Origin: Verrucomicrobiota bacterium | GTDB taxonomy: Bacteria > Verrucomicrobiota > Verrucomicrobiia > Limisphaerales > JAHDYP01 | Direction of reading: 5' to 3' | Length of the DNA stretch: 44,081 bases | Assembly: GCA_023383055.1 (NCBI GenBank) | Contig: JAHDYP010000039.1 | Location: 1-44,081 of the forward strand | Shown here: positions 26,901 to 33,902 of the stretch, piece by piece | Position numbering within the stretch: position 1 is the stretch's first letter | Layout: each line of letters begins with the position of its first letter | Notes under the pieces: generated by a model | Seen by the model: the letters and a program-made list of their open reading frames with translations, nothing else | Databases searched by the model: none | What the model was told of the DNA's origin: nothing | Position numbers and translations under genes: made by a program

Positions 26901-27440
26901 GAGCTCCGCGAGCGGAACCACCGCGGTCAACGTGCTGCCGCTGGCTTGAAAGGAGAAGTTGGAGACCAGGGCGACATCTTCGTTGGCGGGATCGTAGACT
27001 TCGACGCCGTTCGGCTTGCCGTCGCGCCAACCGACCATGATGACGCGCTCGTAGCCGATCGGGCTCGTGAGGCCGGTGGGGCTGCCTTCGTATTCGGCAT
27101 TGCTGCGGCCAGTCGCCGGGTTGTTGTCCGTATCCAGCAGCCAGTGGTAGTAATAGCGGTTGTTCATGCCGGCCGGGGTTTGCTCGACCGCGGGGGCGGC
27201 CACGCCATGCACCGTCATGGACAAGACGAGCTGCTCGCCTTGCACGTGCACGGCAATGGACTGGATATCGCCACTGGTATCCGCCATATCGGCCGGATCG
27301 GTGACGCTGGCCCAGCCACCGGCACCCCACGCGGCGGGCGCCAGCCAGACGCATAACGCCAGGCCAACCCAGCCCCGCCAACCACTCAGGGGCGGCCTCG
27401 TGCCGCCGCCCGCCCGCACAATAGAGGATTCGTTTTTCAT
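23940..27440 (-). CDS. Secreted protein with four tandem near-identical repeats
   Basis: 1166 residues from ATG 27440, with a signal peptide (GWVGLALCVWLAPAAWGAGG). Four repeats of roughly 175-195 residues each contain DMADSSGDIQSI, a beta strand of alternating residues, GMNNRYYYHWLLDTDNNPAT, GRSNAEYEGSPTGL, then GYERVIMIGWRDGKPNG, VYDPANEDVALV and ISAFQEGASNDWQVDWIES. The pattern of acidic loops and beta strands suggests a carbohydrate-binding or calcium-binding beta-sandwich (CBM9-like is possible). Residues about 790-1100 form a further beta-rich region. The last 45 residues (LEWTGTLQSAETLGGSW ... FFRARSN) resemble a C-terminal module frequent in verrucomicrobial secreted proteins. A frame upstream of 27440 runs through AT-richer non-coding DNA and is rejected as start. 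Confidence 0.88.
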   Translation of the reverse strand: MKNESSIVRAGGGTRPPLSGWRGWVGLALCVWLAPAAWGAGGWASVTDPADMADTSGDIQSIAVHVQGEQLVLSMTVHGVAAPAVEQTPAGMNNRYYYHWLLDTDNNPATGRSNAEYEGSPTGLTSPIGYERVIMVGWRDGKPNGVEVYDPANEDVALVSNFSFQASGSTLTAVVPLAELGLVAGQTIAVSAFQEGSSNDWQVDWIESAVLSLEGLTVAGAVVNEPVADMVDSSGDIQGISVQAMGDFLYVSMTVQGIAAPSVTNTPAGMNNRYYYHWLLDTDNNPATGRSNAEYEGSPTGLANPIGYERVIMIGWRDGKPNGVEAYDPANEDVALVSNFPFRASGNTLTAVIPLADLGLVMGQTIAVSAFQEGASNDWQVDWLESDVVTLGGPSVPVAQVADPADMADSSGDIGAISAQVEGENLRLTMTVQGIAAPSTGNTPAGMNNRYYYHWLLDTDNNPATGRSNAEYEGSPTGLTSPIGYERVVMIGWRDGKPNGVEVYDPANEDVALVGNFNYQASGNTLTALIPLADLGLVVGQTIAVSAFQEGASNDWQVDWIESAVITLEPPSAGRMKIDGAFADWAEADAAGVVSSVDDPSDMADSSGDIKSIQATVEGGYLYVRMSVHGIALPSVAETPTGMNNRYYYHWLLDTDNNPATGRSNAEYEGSPTGLANPIGYERVIMIGWRDGNPNGLEVYDPANEDVALVSDFEYAADGDSVEARVRLSDLGLVVGQTIAISAFQEGASNDWQVDWIESTVMTLAEGGPGNWTLPALFAGNPYGFELEVTDEGDAVVDPATVGVRLDGQPVAATATKNGAVTLITGKHPALLEAGTTHTVAVALEAGGAAQSKDFIFIVKPYTVLPQATRFASIDTSNPGFVVNVTRVSSETLQAETLGGVHSNLVALAEQQLAGELLNTAGEQYYNEVELDWSKWVVTPEVLQGPINWYEMALEGDASLNFPNDELVPKLADVGFLAYEGVVVEILTYVELSEGFHQFGLYTEGGHKLSAGLDAQAPVLSMIDNSGPVEAVPSYYARSQFADVVAPDAGYYPLRLLWFQTRRGQEAGMMLEYFSVENRELHLLNHPEDPLSLKVYRAGVLVDPDFVMPTLEMRVEGNELVLEWTGTLQSAETLGGSWSTYADPSQSPLRLPAGTEASRFFRARSN
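25141..27310. repeat. Four-copy tandem repeat within the secreted protein gene
   Basis: The same DNA, for example GCCTTCGTATTCGGC, recurs at 25431, 26019, 26550 and 27084. The spacing is therefore 588, 531 and 534 bp, all multiples of three. Long stretches around it are nearly identical in all four copies, while the ends of each copy differ, so the copies are recent or kept alike by recombination. The three distal units are 531-534 bp and the one next to the C-terminal half is longer. Confidence 0.9.
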
Positions 27441-28068
27441 GTTACGCAGTTGTTTGGTGAGTTTGCGCCTCGAGCGCCCATGCTCCGTTCCGAACGGGAT
27501 ACCTCGACGGAGTGGATGCTCTGAGGCTGTTATAGGGAACATTAAGAGCCTAAACAGCATTTGGTGTAAAGAATTCTGTTCTCGAGAATCACCGCCGTTA
27601 ACGCGCTCGTTCAAATCTGACTCAAGCAGCCCATGAAATACCAGGCGTGAATGGCTGACGATTGGGGCAAGATACTCAGGCGCACCAACCTCTGAGTAGG
27701 ACGGTGACGGCTTGGTGGGCGGTGAGATGGCCGTCAGGGCGCGCTCGAGGGCGGCGGGCTGCGCCGATTTCGAGCCGTTTCGAGCTTTCCGCATTCGGTA
27801 TTCGGATTTGCCTCGGATTTCGAGATTTGGGTTTCGGATTTGGCTGCGGCTTTGAAGGTACGGCAGTGAACCTGTCACCCTGTTTGTCCGGCGCTAAGGT
27901 ACGGCAGTGAACCTGTCACCCTGTTTGTCCGGCGCTAACAGCTGATTGACAGCGAGATGCGCAATCCGGAGGTGTCGACGCACGGCGGATGCGTGCTGGT
28001 CGAGCAGGCGGTTCGGCAGCCTGGGCAGCCTCCGCTACGGGGGGGGCGCCGGACGCGCGGCGCGCGGG
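27441..28068. other. Gene-free stretch of about 630 bp with short repeats
   Basis: No frame here looks like a gene. It holds an AT-richer patch with the microrepeat words CGGATTTG / TTCGGATTT / GGGTTTCGG (about 27791-27845) and two 41-bp direct repeats (27855-27936), followed by a GC-rich run with eight G (about 28041-28048) just after the LysR gene stop on the other strand. Codon bias is absent. The upstream half (27441-27780) should contain the promoter of the repeat protein gene, but I cannot point to it. Confidence 0.6.
27855..27936. repeat. Two perfect 41-bp direct repeats
   Basis: The unit starting AAGGTACGGCAGTGAACCTG and ending GTCCGGCGCT occurs at 27855-27895 and again at 27896-27936 without a gap. 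A third copy is not present. It may be a local tandem duplication, or what is left of a longer repeat array. There are no spacers, so it is not a CRISPR array. Confidence 0.9.
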
Positions 28069-28944
28069 CTAGGTCGTGAAGGCCTTGATGCGGTTCTGGA
28101 TCTCGGTGATGAACGTTTCGACCATCGGGGTTTTCTTGCCGCACCAGAGCGCGCCGAGGACGACGGGGGGGAATTCCGGGAGGGGGAGGACGCGGATTTT
28201 GGGGGCGTATTTGTAGCGGGGGATATCGACGTAGAGTCCGATGCCGTAGCCGTAGGCGACGTAGGTTTCGATGAGGCTCAGGGAGCTGACTTCGATGCGC
28301 GGGAGCCAGTCGACGCCGATGCGGGCCAGGCCTTGCTGGAACTGGCGGGGGATGGTTTCGTAGGGTGGGAGACAGATGAGGGCTTCCTCGATTTTGTCGC
28401 GTTTCCAGAGATCGGCCGCGGCGGCGATGCGGCTGGATTTCTCGACGAGCAGGACCATGGGCAGGTCGAGGAGCCGCATGGAGTTGAGGCCGGGCGGGCA
28501 TTTGCCTTCGAGGAGCGTGGTGGCGATGTCGAGCTCCTGGTTTCTGAGCCAGGCCTCGAGCTGGGGGCGATGTCCCTCGCGGAGGGTGAGTTTGAGGCCG
28601 GGTTGTTTGTGGCGGATGCTGAGCAGAACCTCGGGGAGGTGGTCGCGGAGGAGGATGCCGGAGCCGCCGACCCGCAACTCCTGGCTGTCGCCGCGGATCT
28701 CATTGCCCACGGCTTCGACGCCATCGAAGAAGGGTTTGATGAAGGCGTAGAGTTTTTCGCCCGGCGGGTTCAGGGCGAAGGGGCGACGGCGGAAGAGGGT
28801 GACGCCCAGGGCATCTTCGAGCTGGAGGATCTGGGCGCTGACAGCGGGTTGTTGGATGCCGTAGGGGATATTGCGCACGGCTTCCGAGATACCGCCGAAC
28901 CTGGCGACATAATAGAACAGTTCGAGGTGATGAATGTTCGTCAT
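28069..28944 (-). CDS. LysR-family transcriptional regulator
   Basis: 291 residues from ATG 28944 (MTNIHHLELFYYVARFGGIS). The N-terminal winged helix-turn-helix (2-62) has the family pattern, including QQPAVSAQILQLEDALGVTLFRRRP. The C-terminal effector-binding domain (about 90-290) is of the PBP2 type and reads with the strands LRVGGSGILL and LVEKSSRIAAAADLW. The ligand is not predictable. It is divergent from an ECF sigma factor gene, with 127 bp between the two starts. LysR proteins commonly control the divergent gene, so a link to the sigma factor is possible. A longer upstream start at 28995 would add residues not typical of the family. Confidence 0.93.
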   Translation of the reverse strand: MTNIHHLELFYYVARFGGISEAVRNIPYGIQQPAVSAQILQLEDALGVTLFRRRPFALNPPGEKLYAFIKPFFDGVEAVGNEIRGDSQELRVGGSGILLRDHLPEVLLSIRHKQPGLKLTLREGHRPQLEAWLRNQELDIATTLLEGKCPPGLNSMRLLDLPMVLLVEKSSRIAAAADLWKRDKIEEALICLPPYETIPRQFQQGLARIGVDWLPRIEVSSLSLIETYVAYGYGIGLYVDIPRYKYAPKIRVLPLPEFPPVVLGALWCGKKTPMVETFITEIQNRIKAFTT

Positions 28945-29071
28945 GGTGTTGGTGACGTCGGTTGATGTTCGGGTGTAACATGGGCCTGGATTCAAGTAAA
29001 CTGACTTCTTCCCGGGCGGCCGGCGGTCGCGGTGAATTGAAAGAACGGCGCCGCTGGCGGCGAACTATTCC

Positions 29072-29734
29072 ATGACAAAACCTGTGAGCGACACGTTGCC
29101 GACGCGCCGGAGCCTGTTGAGCCGGTTGAAGAACTGGGAAGACCAGGAGAGCTGGGCGGATTTCTTCGAGACTTACTGGCGGCTGATTTATGGGTTTGCC
29201 GTGAAAACCGGTCTATCCGATGCCGAGGCTCAGGACGTGGTGCAGGAGACCGTGGTGTCCGTGGCCAAGCGCATGCGCGACTTCAAATACGATCCCGCCG
29301 CGGGGTCGTTCAAGTCCTGGTTATTGCTGATCACCCGCCGGCGGATTGCGGATTACCACCGGAAACGGCAGCGCGAACCCCGCGGCGGCGACGGCGGCGA
29401 GGAAAGCGACTCGGACCGACCCGTGGTGGTGGAACAGATCGCCGATCGGGCTCCGGCCGAACTCGAGGCCCTGTGGGAGGCGGAATGGCAGCGGAACCTG
29501 CTCGAGGCCGCCATCCAGCGGGTCCGCAGCCGCGTGGATCCCCGGCAGTTTCAGATTTTCGACTGTTACGTGTTGAAGGAATGGTCGCCGAAGGAGGTCA
29601 CCCGCGTCCTGGGGGTGAGCGTTGGCCAGGTGTACCTGGCCAAACACCGCGTCTCTGCGTTGGTCAAGAAGGAGGCGGAAAGGATCGAGCAGGGGCGGGC
29701 GGGCGACCCTCCATCCACCGCTGGGCGGCGGTGA
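29072..29734 (+). CDS. ECF-type RNA polymerase sigma factor
   Basis: 220 residues. Sigma region 2 (about 27-95) includes DAEAQDVVQETVVSVAKRMRDF and the SFKSWLLLITRRRIADY segment. Region 4 (about 150-205) includes the helix-turn-helix WSPKEVTRVLGVSVGQVYLAKHRV. The linker (100-125) is acidic and disordered, and the end is basic. No anti-sigma factor gene or FecR-like gene is adjacent, which is unusual for ECF factors but common in this phylum, where sigma genes of this size stand alone. The transporter gene begins 107 bp downstream in the same direction and may be co-transcribed. Confidence 0.92.
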   Translation: MTKPVSDTLPTRRSLLSRLKNWEDQESWADFFETYWRLIYGFAVKTGLSDAEAQDVVQETVVSVAKRMRDFKYDPAAGSFKSWLLLITRRRIADYHRKRQREPRGGDGGEESDSDRPVVVEQIADRAPAELEALWEAEWQRNLLEAAIQRVRSRVDPRQFQIFDCYVLKEWSPKEVTRVLGVSVGQVYLAKHRVSALVKKEAERIEQGRAGDPPSTAGRR

Positions 29735-29841
29735 AGAAGAGCCCCCCTGGCGATTCAGGAAAGGCCGGGGCGGCGGAAGTGCGTGTGGGCAGGCTGCGTT
29801 CGGCTGGCCAGGGTCGGTGGGAACGGTTAGGCTGGTCCGCC

Positions 29842-32127
29842 ATGAGCTCGAGTTGGCGCCGGTATAATCCGTATCTGCGATACCCGGCGCTCTCTTTGGG
29901 GTTGACGTTACTGGTGCTGGCGCCGGTGGCGTCGCAGTGGCTGCGGTTCCAGGTCAGCTCGGAAGCGGGGGTGTTGCTCGAAGGCGATCAGCGCAACCAG
30001 GCCAGCTACGAGCGGGTCCAGAGCATACTCGGGGACGAGGTGGTGATCGCGGTCAATCTGAGGTGTGCCGAGGTGTTTTCGCCATCGGGGATCGACGCCG
30101 TACGGCGGGTGAGCGAGGCGTTCGAGACGCAGCCGGGGTTGCTGGATGTCAAGAGCCTGACCCACTCGGTGCGACCGGTGCGGAGGGGGCTATCGCTCGA
30201 GATGGTTCCCATGGTGTCGGCGAATCCGGATCCGGCCGAGCTCGAACGATTGCGGCGATTCGCGCTCGAGAATCCCCTGGTCCGGAACGTGATGGTATCG
30301 CCCGACACCCGGCAGACGATTCTGCTGAACACGTATGACCGTGATCTTTCGAGCCCGGAGCGGCAGGCGGCGTTTGCGGCGGAGATTGAGGCGATCCTCG
30401 ATCCATTCCGGGCGGAGGGGCTTGAGTTCGATCTGCTGGGATTTCCGCTGATCGAACAGGAGTTGCGGGAGACGTTGCGTGGGGACGTGGGGCGGTTCGT
30501 GCCGGCGGCGGCGGGGGTATTGTTGATCATTCTGGGGGTGACTTTTCGATCGTTGGGGATCACGGCGATGGTGTTGCTGAATCAACTGGCGGTCATGGCC
30601 CTGTTGCCTGGGATGATCCGGTTGCTGGGCTACGAGCTCCACGTCTTTTCGATCATGTTGTTCCCGTTGCTGGCCGGGATTCACCTAGCGTTGCTCGTGC
30701 ACCTGTTTGGCGCCTGGCAGAACGCGCGCGGTTTGGGACTTGGCGCGGACGAAACCATGGAGGCAACGCTCCGGGAGGTGTTGAAGCCCTCGGCGTTCGC
30801 GGCGCTCACCACCGCGATCGGGCTGGGTTCGCTGACCTTCAGCGAGGTCGCGCCGGTGCGCGAGTTTGGTCGGTTGGGCGCGGCGGGAATCGCGCTGGTC
30901 TTTTTCATGTCGTTCGGGCCGGGGCTGGCGCTGCTTGGGCTGATTTCGCGTCGCTGGCCGGGGTGGCTTGGCCGGCGGGGGAGTTCACGGGCTCGAGGTG
31001 CGTGGGGCGGCCAGGTCGAGGCATGGGTTCGGAGACATCGGCGCGGGGTGATCGGCGCGGCCGCCGGCCTGGGCCTCGTGAGCGCGGCGGGACTCACCCG
31101 GATCCAGACCGACGTGCGCGCGGTCGATTTTCTGAATCCGCGCAGTCCGACGCGGCAGGCGGTCGAGCGGGTGAACGCGTCGTATGGCGGCGTGAACGTG
31201 GTGCAGATCGAGGTGGACTCGGGCCGGACCAACGGGGTGAACCGCGCGGAGTTCCTGCGTTACCTCGATGAGCTCCAGGCGTACGCGGCGGCGCAGCCGG
31301 AGGTCACGGCGGTCTACTCCTACGCGCAGTTGCTGGCGATGTTGAACCAGATTTGGGAGGGGGATCGGGTCGATTCGTTCCGGCTGCCGACCAACCCGAT
31401 ACTGCTGCGCACCTTCACCCTGGCGCTGCAGACATATCCGCTGCCATTCCTGGCCACGCTCATGGATGGGGCTTCGCGAACGGCTTACCTGATTGTGCGG
31501 AGCCAGGATATGCCCGCGGATCGCTACCTCGAGTTGCTGGCGCGGATTCTCGCCCAAGCCAACTCGACCCGGCCACCGGAAGTCAGCATCAGCGCCGCGC
31601 AGGGTATCCACTCCGTGCTGGAAGCGGATCGGCGGATTCTGCGCAGCCAGATCAGGAGCGCGGGTTCCACGCTGCTGCTGATGGGGGTGGTGCTGGCGCT
31701 GTTGTGGCGGTCGGCCCGACTGGCGGCGTTGTCGCTCCTGATCAATGTGCTGCCGGTGGCTGCCGTCCTGGCGCTGGCGGCGGTGGCGGGTATCACGCTC
31801 AATTCCGTGACCATCATGGTGGCGGCCATCTGCCTGGGAATCGCGGTGGATGATTCCGTGCATTTCATCACCCATTGGCGGGAAGAGCGGCTGCGCGGGA
31901 TGGACGCACGGCAGGCGTTGCGCCGGACGCTCGACGCCAAGGCCCGACCGATCCTCTGCTCGAGCCTCGTGCTCATCGGGGTTTTCTTGATCTTCAGTTT
32001 GTCGTCCTTTCCGCCGGTGGTGGATTTTGGGTGGCTGGCGGCGGGGAGTTTTGGCGGGGCGCTGATCACGGTGCTGGTGGGATTACCGGCATTATTGAGC
32101 TCAGCTGGTTTTGATGCCTGGCCCTGA
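29842..32127 (+). CDS. MMPL/RND-family transporter
   Basis: 761 residues from ATG 29842. Two halves each start with a membrane helix followed by a large periplasmic loop (about 40-205 and about 425-590) and then a bundle of five helices, giving about 12 membrane helices. The C-terminal half keeps the proton-relay type motif GIAVDDSVHFITHW (about residue 670), but the matching position in the first half reads LLAGIHLALLVHLF, without the acidic pair. MMPL proteins, including the hopanoid transporter HpnN, move lipids or other hydrophobic molecules to the outer membrane. The substrate here is not known. No adaptor gene is next to it, as is normal for this subfamily. Confidence 0.88.
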   Translation: MSSSWRRYNPYLRYPALSLGLTLLVLAPVASQWLRFQVSSEAGVLLEGDQRNQASYERVQSILGDEVVIAVNLRCAEVFSPSGIDAVRRVSEAFETQPGLLDVKSLTHSVRPVRRGLSLEMVPMVSANPDPAELERLRRFALENPLVRNVMVSPDTRQTILLNTYDRDLSSPERQAAFAAEIEAILDPFRAEGLEFDLLGFPLIEQELRETLRGDVGRFVPAAAGVLLIILGVTFRSLGITAMVLLNQLAVMALLPGMIRLLGYELHVFSIMLFPLLAGIHLALLVHLFGAWQNARGLGLGADETMEATLREVLKPSAFAALTTAIGLGSLTFSEVAPVREFGRLGAAGIALVFFMSFGPGLALLGLISRRWPGWLGRRGSSRARGAWGGQVEAWVRRHRRGVIGAAAGLGLVSAAGLTRIQTDVRAVDFLNPRSPTRQAVERVNASYGGVNVVQIEVDSGRTNGVNRAEFLRYLDELQAYAAAQPEVTAVYSYAQLLAMLNQIWEGDRVDSFRLPTNPILLRTFTLALQTYPLPFLATLMDGASRTAYLIVRSQDMPADRYLELLARILAQANSTRPPEVSISAAQGIHSVLEADRRILRSQIRSAGSTLLLMGVVLALLWRSARLAALSLLINVLPVAAVLALAAVAGITLNSVTIMVAAICLGIAVDDSVHFITHWREERLRGMDARQALRRTLDAKARPILCSSLVLIGVFLIFSLSSFPPVVDFGWLAAGSFGGALITVLVGLPALLSSAGFDAWP

Positions 32128-32212
32128 TACGCGAGTGCGGTCCGCGGGTCGGTGAACAAATCGGGGGTAAGCGGTCATCCCGGCCCGGGTATGTGATTCC
32201 AGCCAATTAGCA

Positions 32213-32279
32213 TATAATGACCAACAGGTTGCATTAGGCGCGGCACGCGTCGCATTCGGATCCGATGTGAACAACCTGT
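32213..32279 (+). promoter_or_regulatory. Possible promoter and structured leader of the DAHP synthase gene
   Basis: A perfect -10 hexamer TATAAT lies at 32213-32218, without a good -35 box. It would give a leader of about 150 nt. Downstream, ACAGGTTG (32224-32231) pairs with CAACCTGT (32272-32279) around a 40-nt loop that itself contains the palindrome TCGGATCCGA. This could be an operator or a leader RNA structure for control of aromatic amino acid synthesis. No leader peptide rich in Trp, Phe or Tyr is seen. Confidence 0.3.
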
Positions 32280-32375
32280 GAATAATGTCCGGAAACTTTG
32301 CATTGACGCTCTTTACTTTCCCGGGTTGAGGACTAAAGCTGCGGGGCGCGGCGCCGGCGGGTCCGGGCCGCGACG

Positions 32376-33767
32376 ATGCATGCTTCGAACGCCAAGAAGA
32401 TCGAACCCGAAGGGGGGGAGTGGACGCCCACGTCCTGGCAGCGGAAGCCGGCGGCACAACAGCCGGTCTATCCTGATCCGGTCGCTTTGCAGGAGGTTTT
32501 GAGCCAGTTGGCCCGGCTGCCACCGCTGGTGACCAGTTGGGAGATCGAGACGCTGAAGCAACAGCTGGCGGAGGCGACGCGCGGCGAGCGCTTCCTGCTG
32601 CAAGGGGGGGATTGTTCGGAGAGTTTTGCCGACTGCGAATCGAGTTCGATTGCTTACAAGCTGAAGATCCTCCTGCAGATGGGGCTGGTGCTGACCCAGA
32701 GCGGCCGGAAGCGGGTGATCCGCGTGGGGCGGTTTGCGGGGCAATACGCCAAACCGCGATCGGCCGACACCGAGACGCGCGAGGGGGTGACGCTGCCGAC
32801 TTACCGGGGGGACATGATCAACCGGGGTGGGTTCACGGTGGCGGACCGGACGCCGAATCCGGAGTTGCTGTTGCGGGCGTATGAACGTTCGGCGCTGACG
32901 ATCAATTTCATTCGGTCGCTGGTGGACGGCGGGTTCGCGGATCTGCATCACCCGGAGTACTGGGAGCTGGGATTCATGTCGAAGTCTCCCTTGGCGGCCG
33001 AATACCGCCGCATGGTGGAGTCGCTGGGGGATTCGCTGCGTTTCATGGAGACGCTGATCGGCAGCCCGGTTTCGGAGATCAACCGGGTGGATTTCTTCAC
33101 CAGCCATGAGGGACTGCAACTTTATTACGAGCAGGCCCAGACCCGGCAGGTGCCCCGCCGCGACGGCTGGTACAACCTATCGACGCATTTTCCCTGGATC
33201 GGCGATCGAACCCGCGCGCTCGGGGGTGCGCATCTGGAGTATTTCCGCGGGATTGCCAATCCCATTGCGGTGAAGGTGGGCGCGACCATGACGCCGGAGG
33301 AGGCGCTGGCGTTGACGGAGATTCTGAACCCGGCCAACGAGCCCGGGCGGCTGACCTTCATTCACCGGCTGGGGGCGGACCGTGTGGAGGCGATGTTGCC
33401 GGGACTGGTGAAGGCGATGCAGGGGCACGGACGGCAGGTTTTGTGGTGTTGCGACCCGATGCATGGCAACACCGAGACGACCGCCAGCGGGATCAAGACG
33501 CGCCGGTTCGAGAAGATCCTGGCGGAACTTGAAGCGTCGTTTCATATCTTGCGCGACTGCGGCGCCCACCTGGGCGGTGTTCATTTTGAACTGACGGGCG
33601 ACAACGTCACCGAATGCATCGGGGGATCGTGCGGGTTGACCGAAGCGGATTTATCGCGGGCTTACCGGTCGCAGTTGGATCCGCGCCTGAACTACGAGCA
33701 AGCCCTGGAGATGACGCTCTTGCTGGCGCGGTTGATGTCGCAGCGGCCGCTGGCAAAGCGGGGCTGA
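32376..33767 (+). CDS. Class II 3-deoxy-7-phosphoheptulonate (DAHP) synthase
   Basis: 463 residues, the expected length for class II (plant/AroA-II) enzymes. The enzyme joins phosphoenolpyruvate and erythrose 4-phosphate in the first step of the shikimate pathway. Family blocks seen in order: FLLQGGDCSESF, RVIRVGRFAGQYAKPRS, LPTYRGDMINR, FFTSHEGLQLYYEQA, HFPWIGDRTR, RLTFIHRLGADRV, WCCDPMHGNTETT, GGVHFELTGDNVTECIGG. Metal-binding Cys, His, Glu and Asp residues lie within these blocks. The first 35 residues are a variable extension. It stands alone, so transcription probably starts in the 248-bp gap after the transporter gene. The gene is often called aroF or aroG, but the symbol is not fixed for class II. 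Confidence 0.96.
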   Translation: MHASNAKKIEPEGGEWTPTSWQRKPAAQQPVYPDPVALQEVLSQLARLPPLVTSWEIETLKQQLAEATRGERFLLQGGDCSESFADCESSSIAYKLKILLQMGLVLTQSGRKRVIRVGRFAGQYAKPRSADTETREGVTLPTYRGDMINRGGFTVADRTPNPELLLRAYERSALTINFIRSLVDGGFADLHHPEYWELGFMSKSPLAAEYRRMVESLGDSLRFMETLIGSPVSEINRVDFFTSHEGLQLYYEQAQTRQVPRRDGWYNLSTHFPWIGDRTRALGGAHLEYFRGIANPIAVKVGATMTPEEALALTEILNPANEPGRLTFIHRLGADRVEAMLPGLVKAMQGHGRQVLWCCDPMHGNTETTASGIKTRRFEKILAELEASFHILRDCGAHLGGVHFELTGDNVTECIGGSCGLTEADLSRAYRSQLDPRLNYEQALEMTLLLARLMSQRPLAKRG

Positions 33768-33783
33768 AGTTGCTCGAACGCCC

Positions 33784-33832
33784 ACGGCGCTTTTGGACTG
33801 CGCCGGCAAGGCGTCAGCCGCGACGGCGCTTT
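33784..33832. repeat. Short GC-rich direct repeat after the DAHP synthase gene
   Basis: ACGGCGCTTT occurs at 33784-33793 and 33823-33832, 39 bp apart, with the GC-rich self-complementary word GCGCCGGC in between. AGCCCCGGGGCT plus T-rich bases follow at about 33877-33898. Together these look like a small dispersed intergenic repeat and may end transcription between the convergent DAHP synthase and aldo/keto reductase genes. Confidence 0.4.
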
Positions 33833-33902
33833 GACTTCCGCCCGGTCCAACGGTCCGAGAGCCTGGCGGTCCCCGAGCCCCGGGGCTTTGGTTTTCCCGG
33901 TT

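Noticed and set aside
26079..27356. Plus-strand open frame of 425 residues opposite the repeat protein
   Set aside because: It mirrors the repeats of the minus-strand gene; the minus strand has a signal peptide and a typical secreted C-terminus.
27441..27878. Upstream in-frame extension of the repeat protein
   Set aside because: It passes through AT-richer repeat words and would place the signal peptide 146 residues inside the protein.
27855..27936. CRISPR array
   Set aside because: There are only two gapless repeats with no spacers, and no cas gene is nearby.
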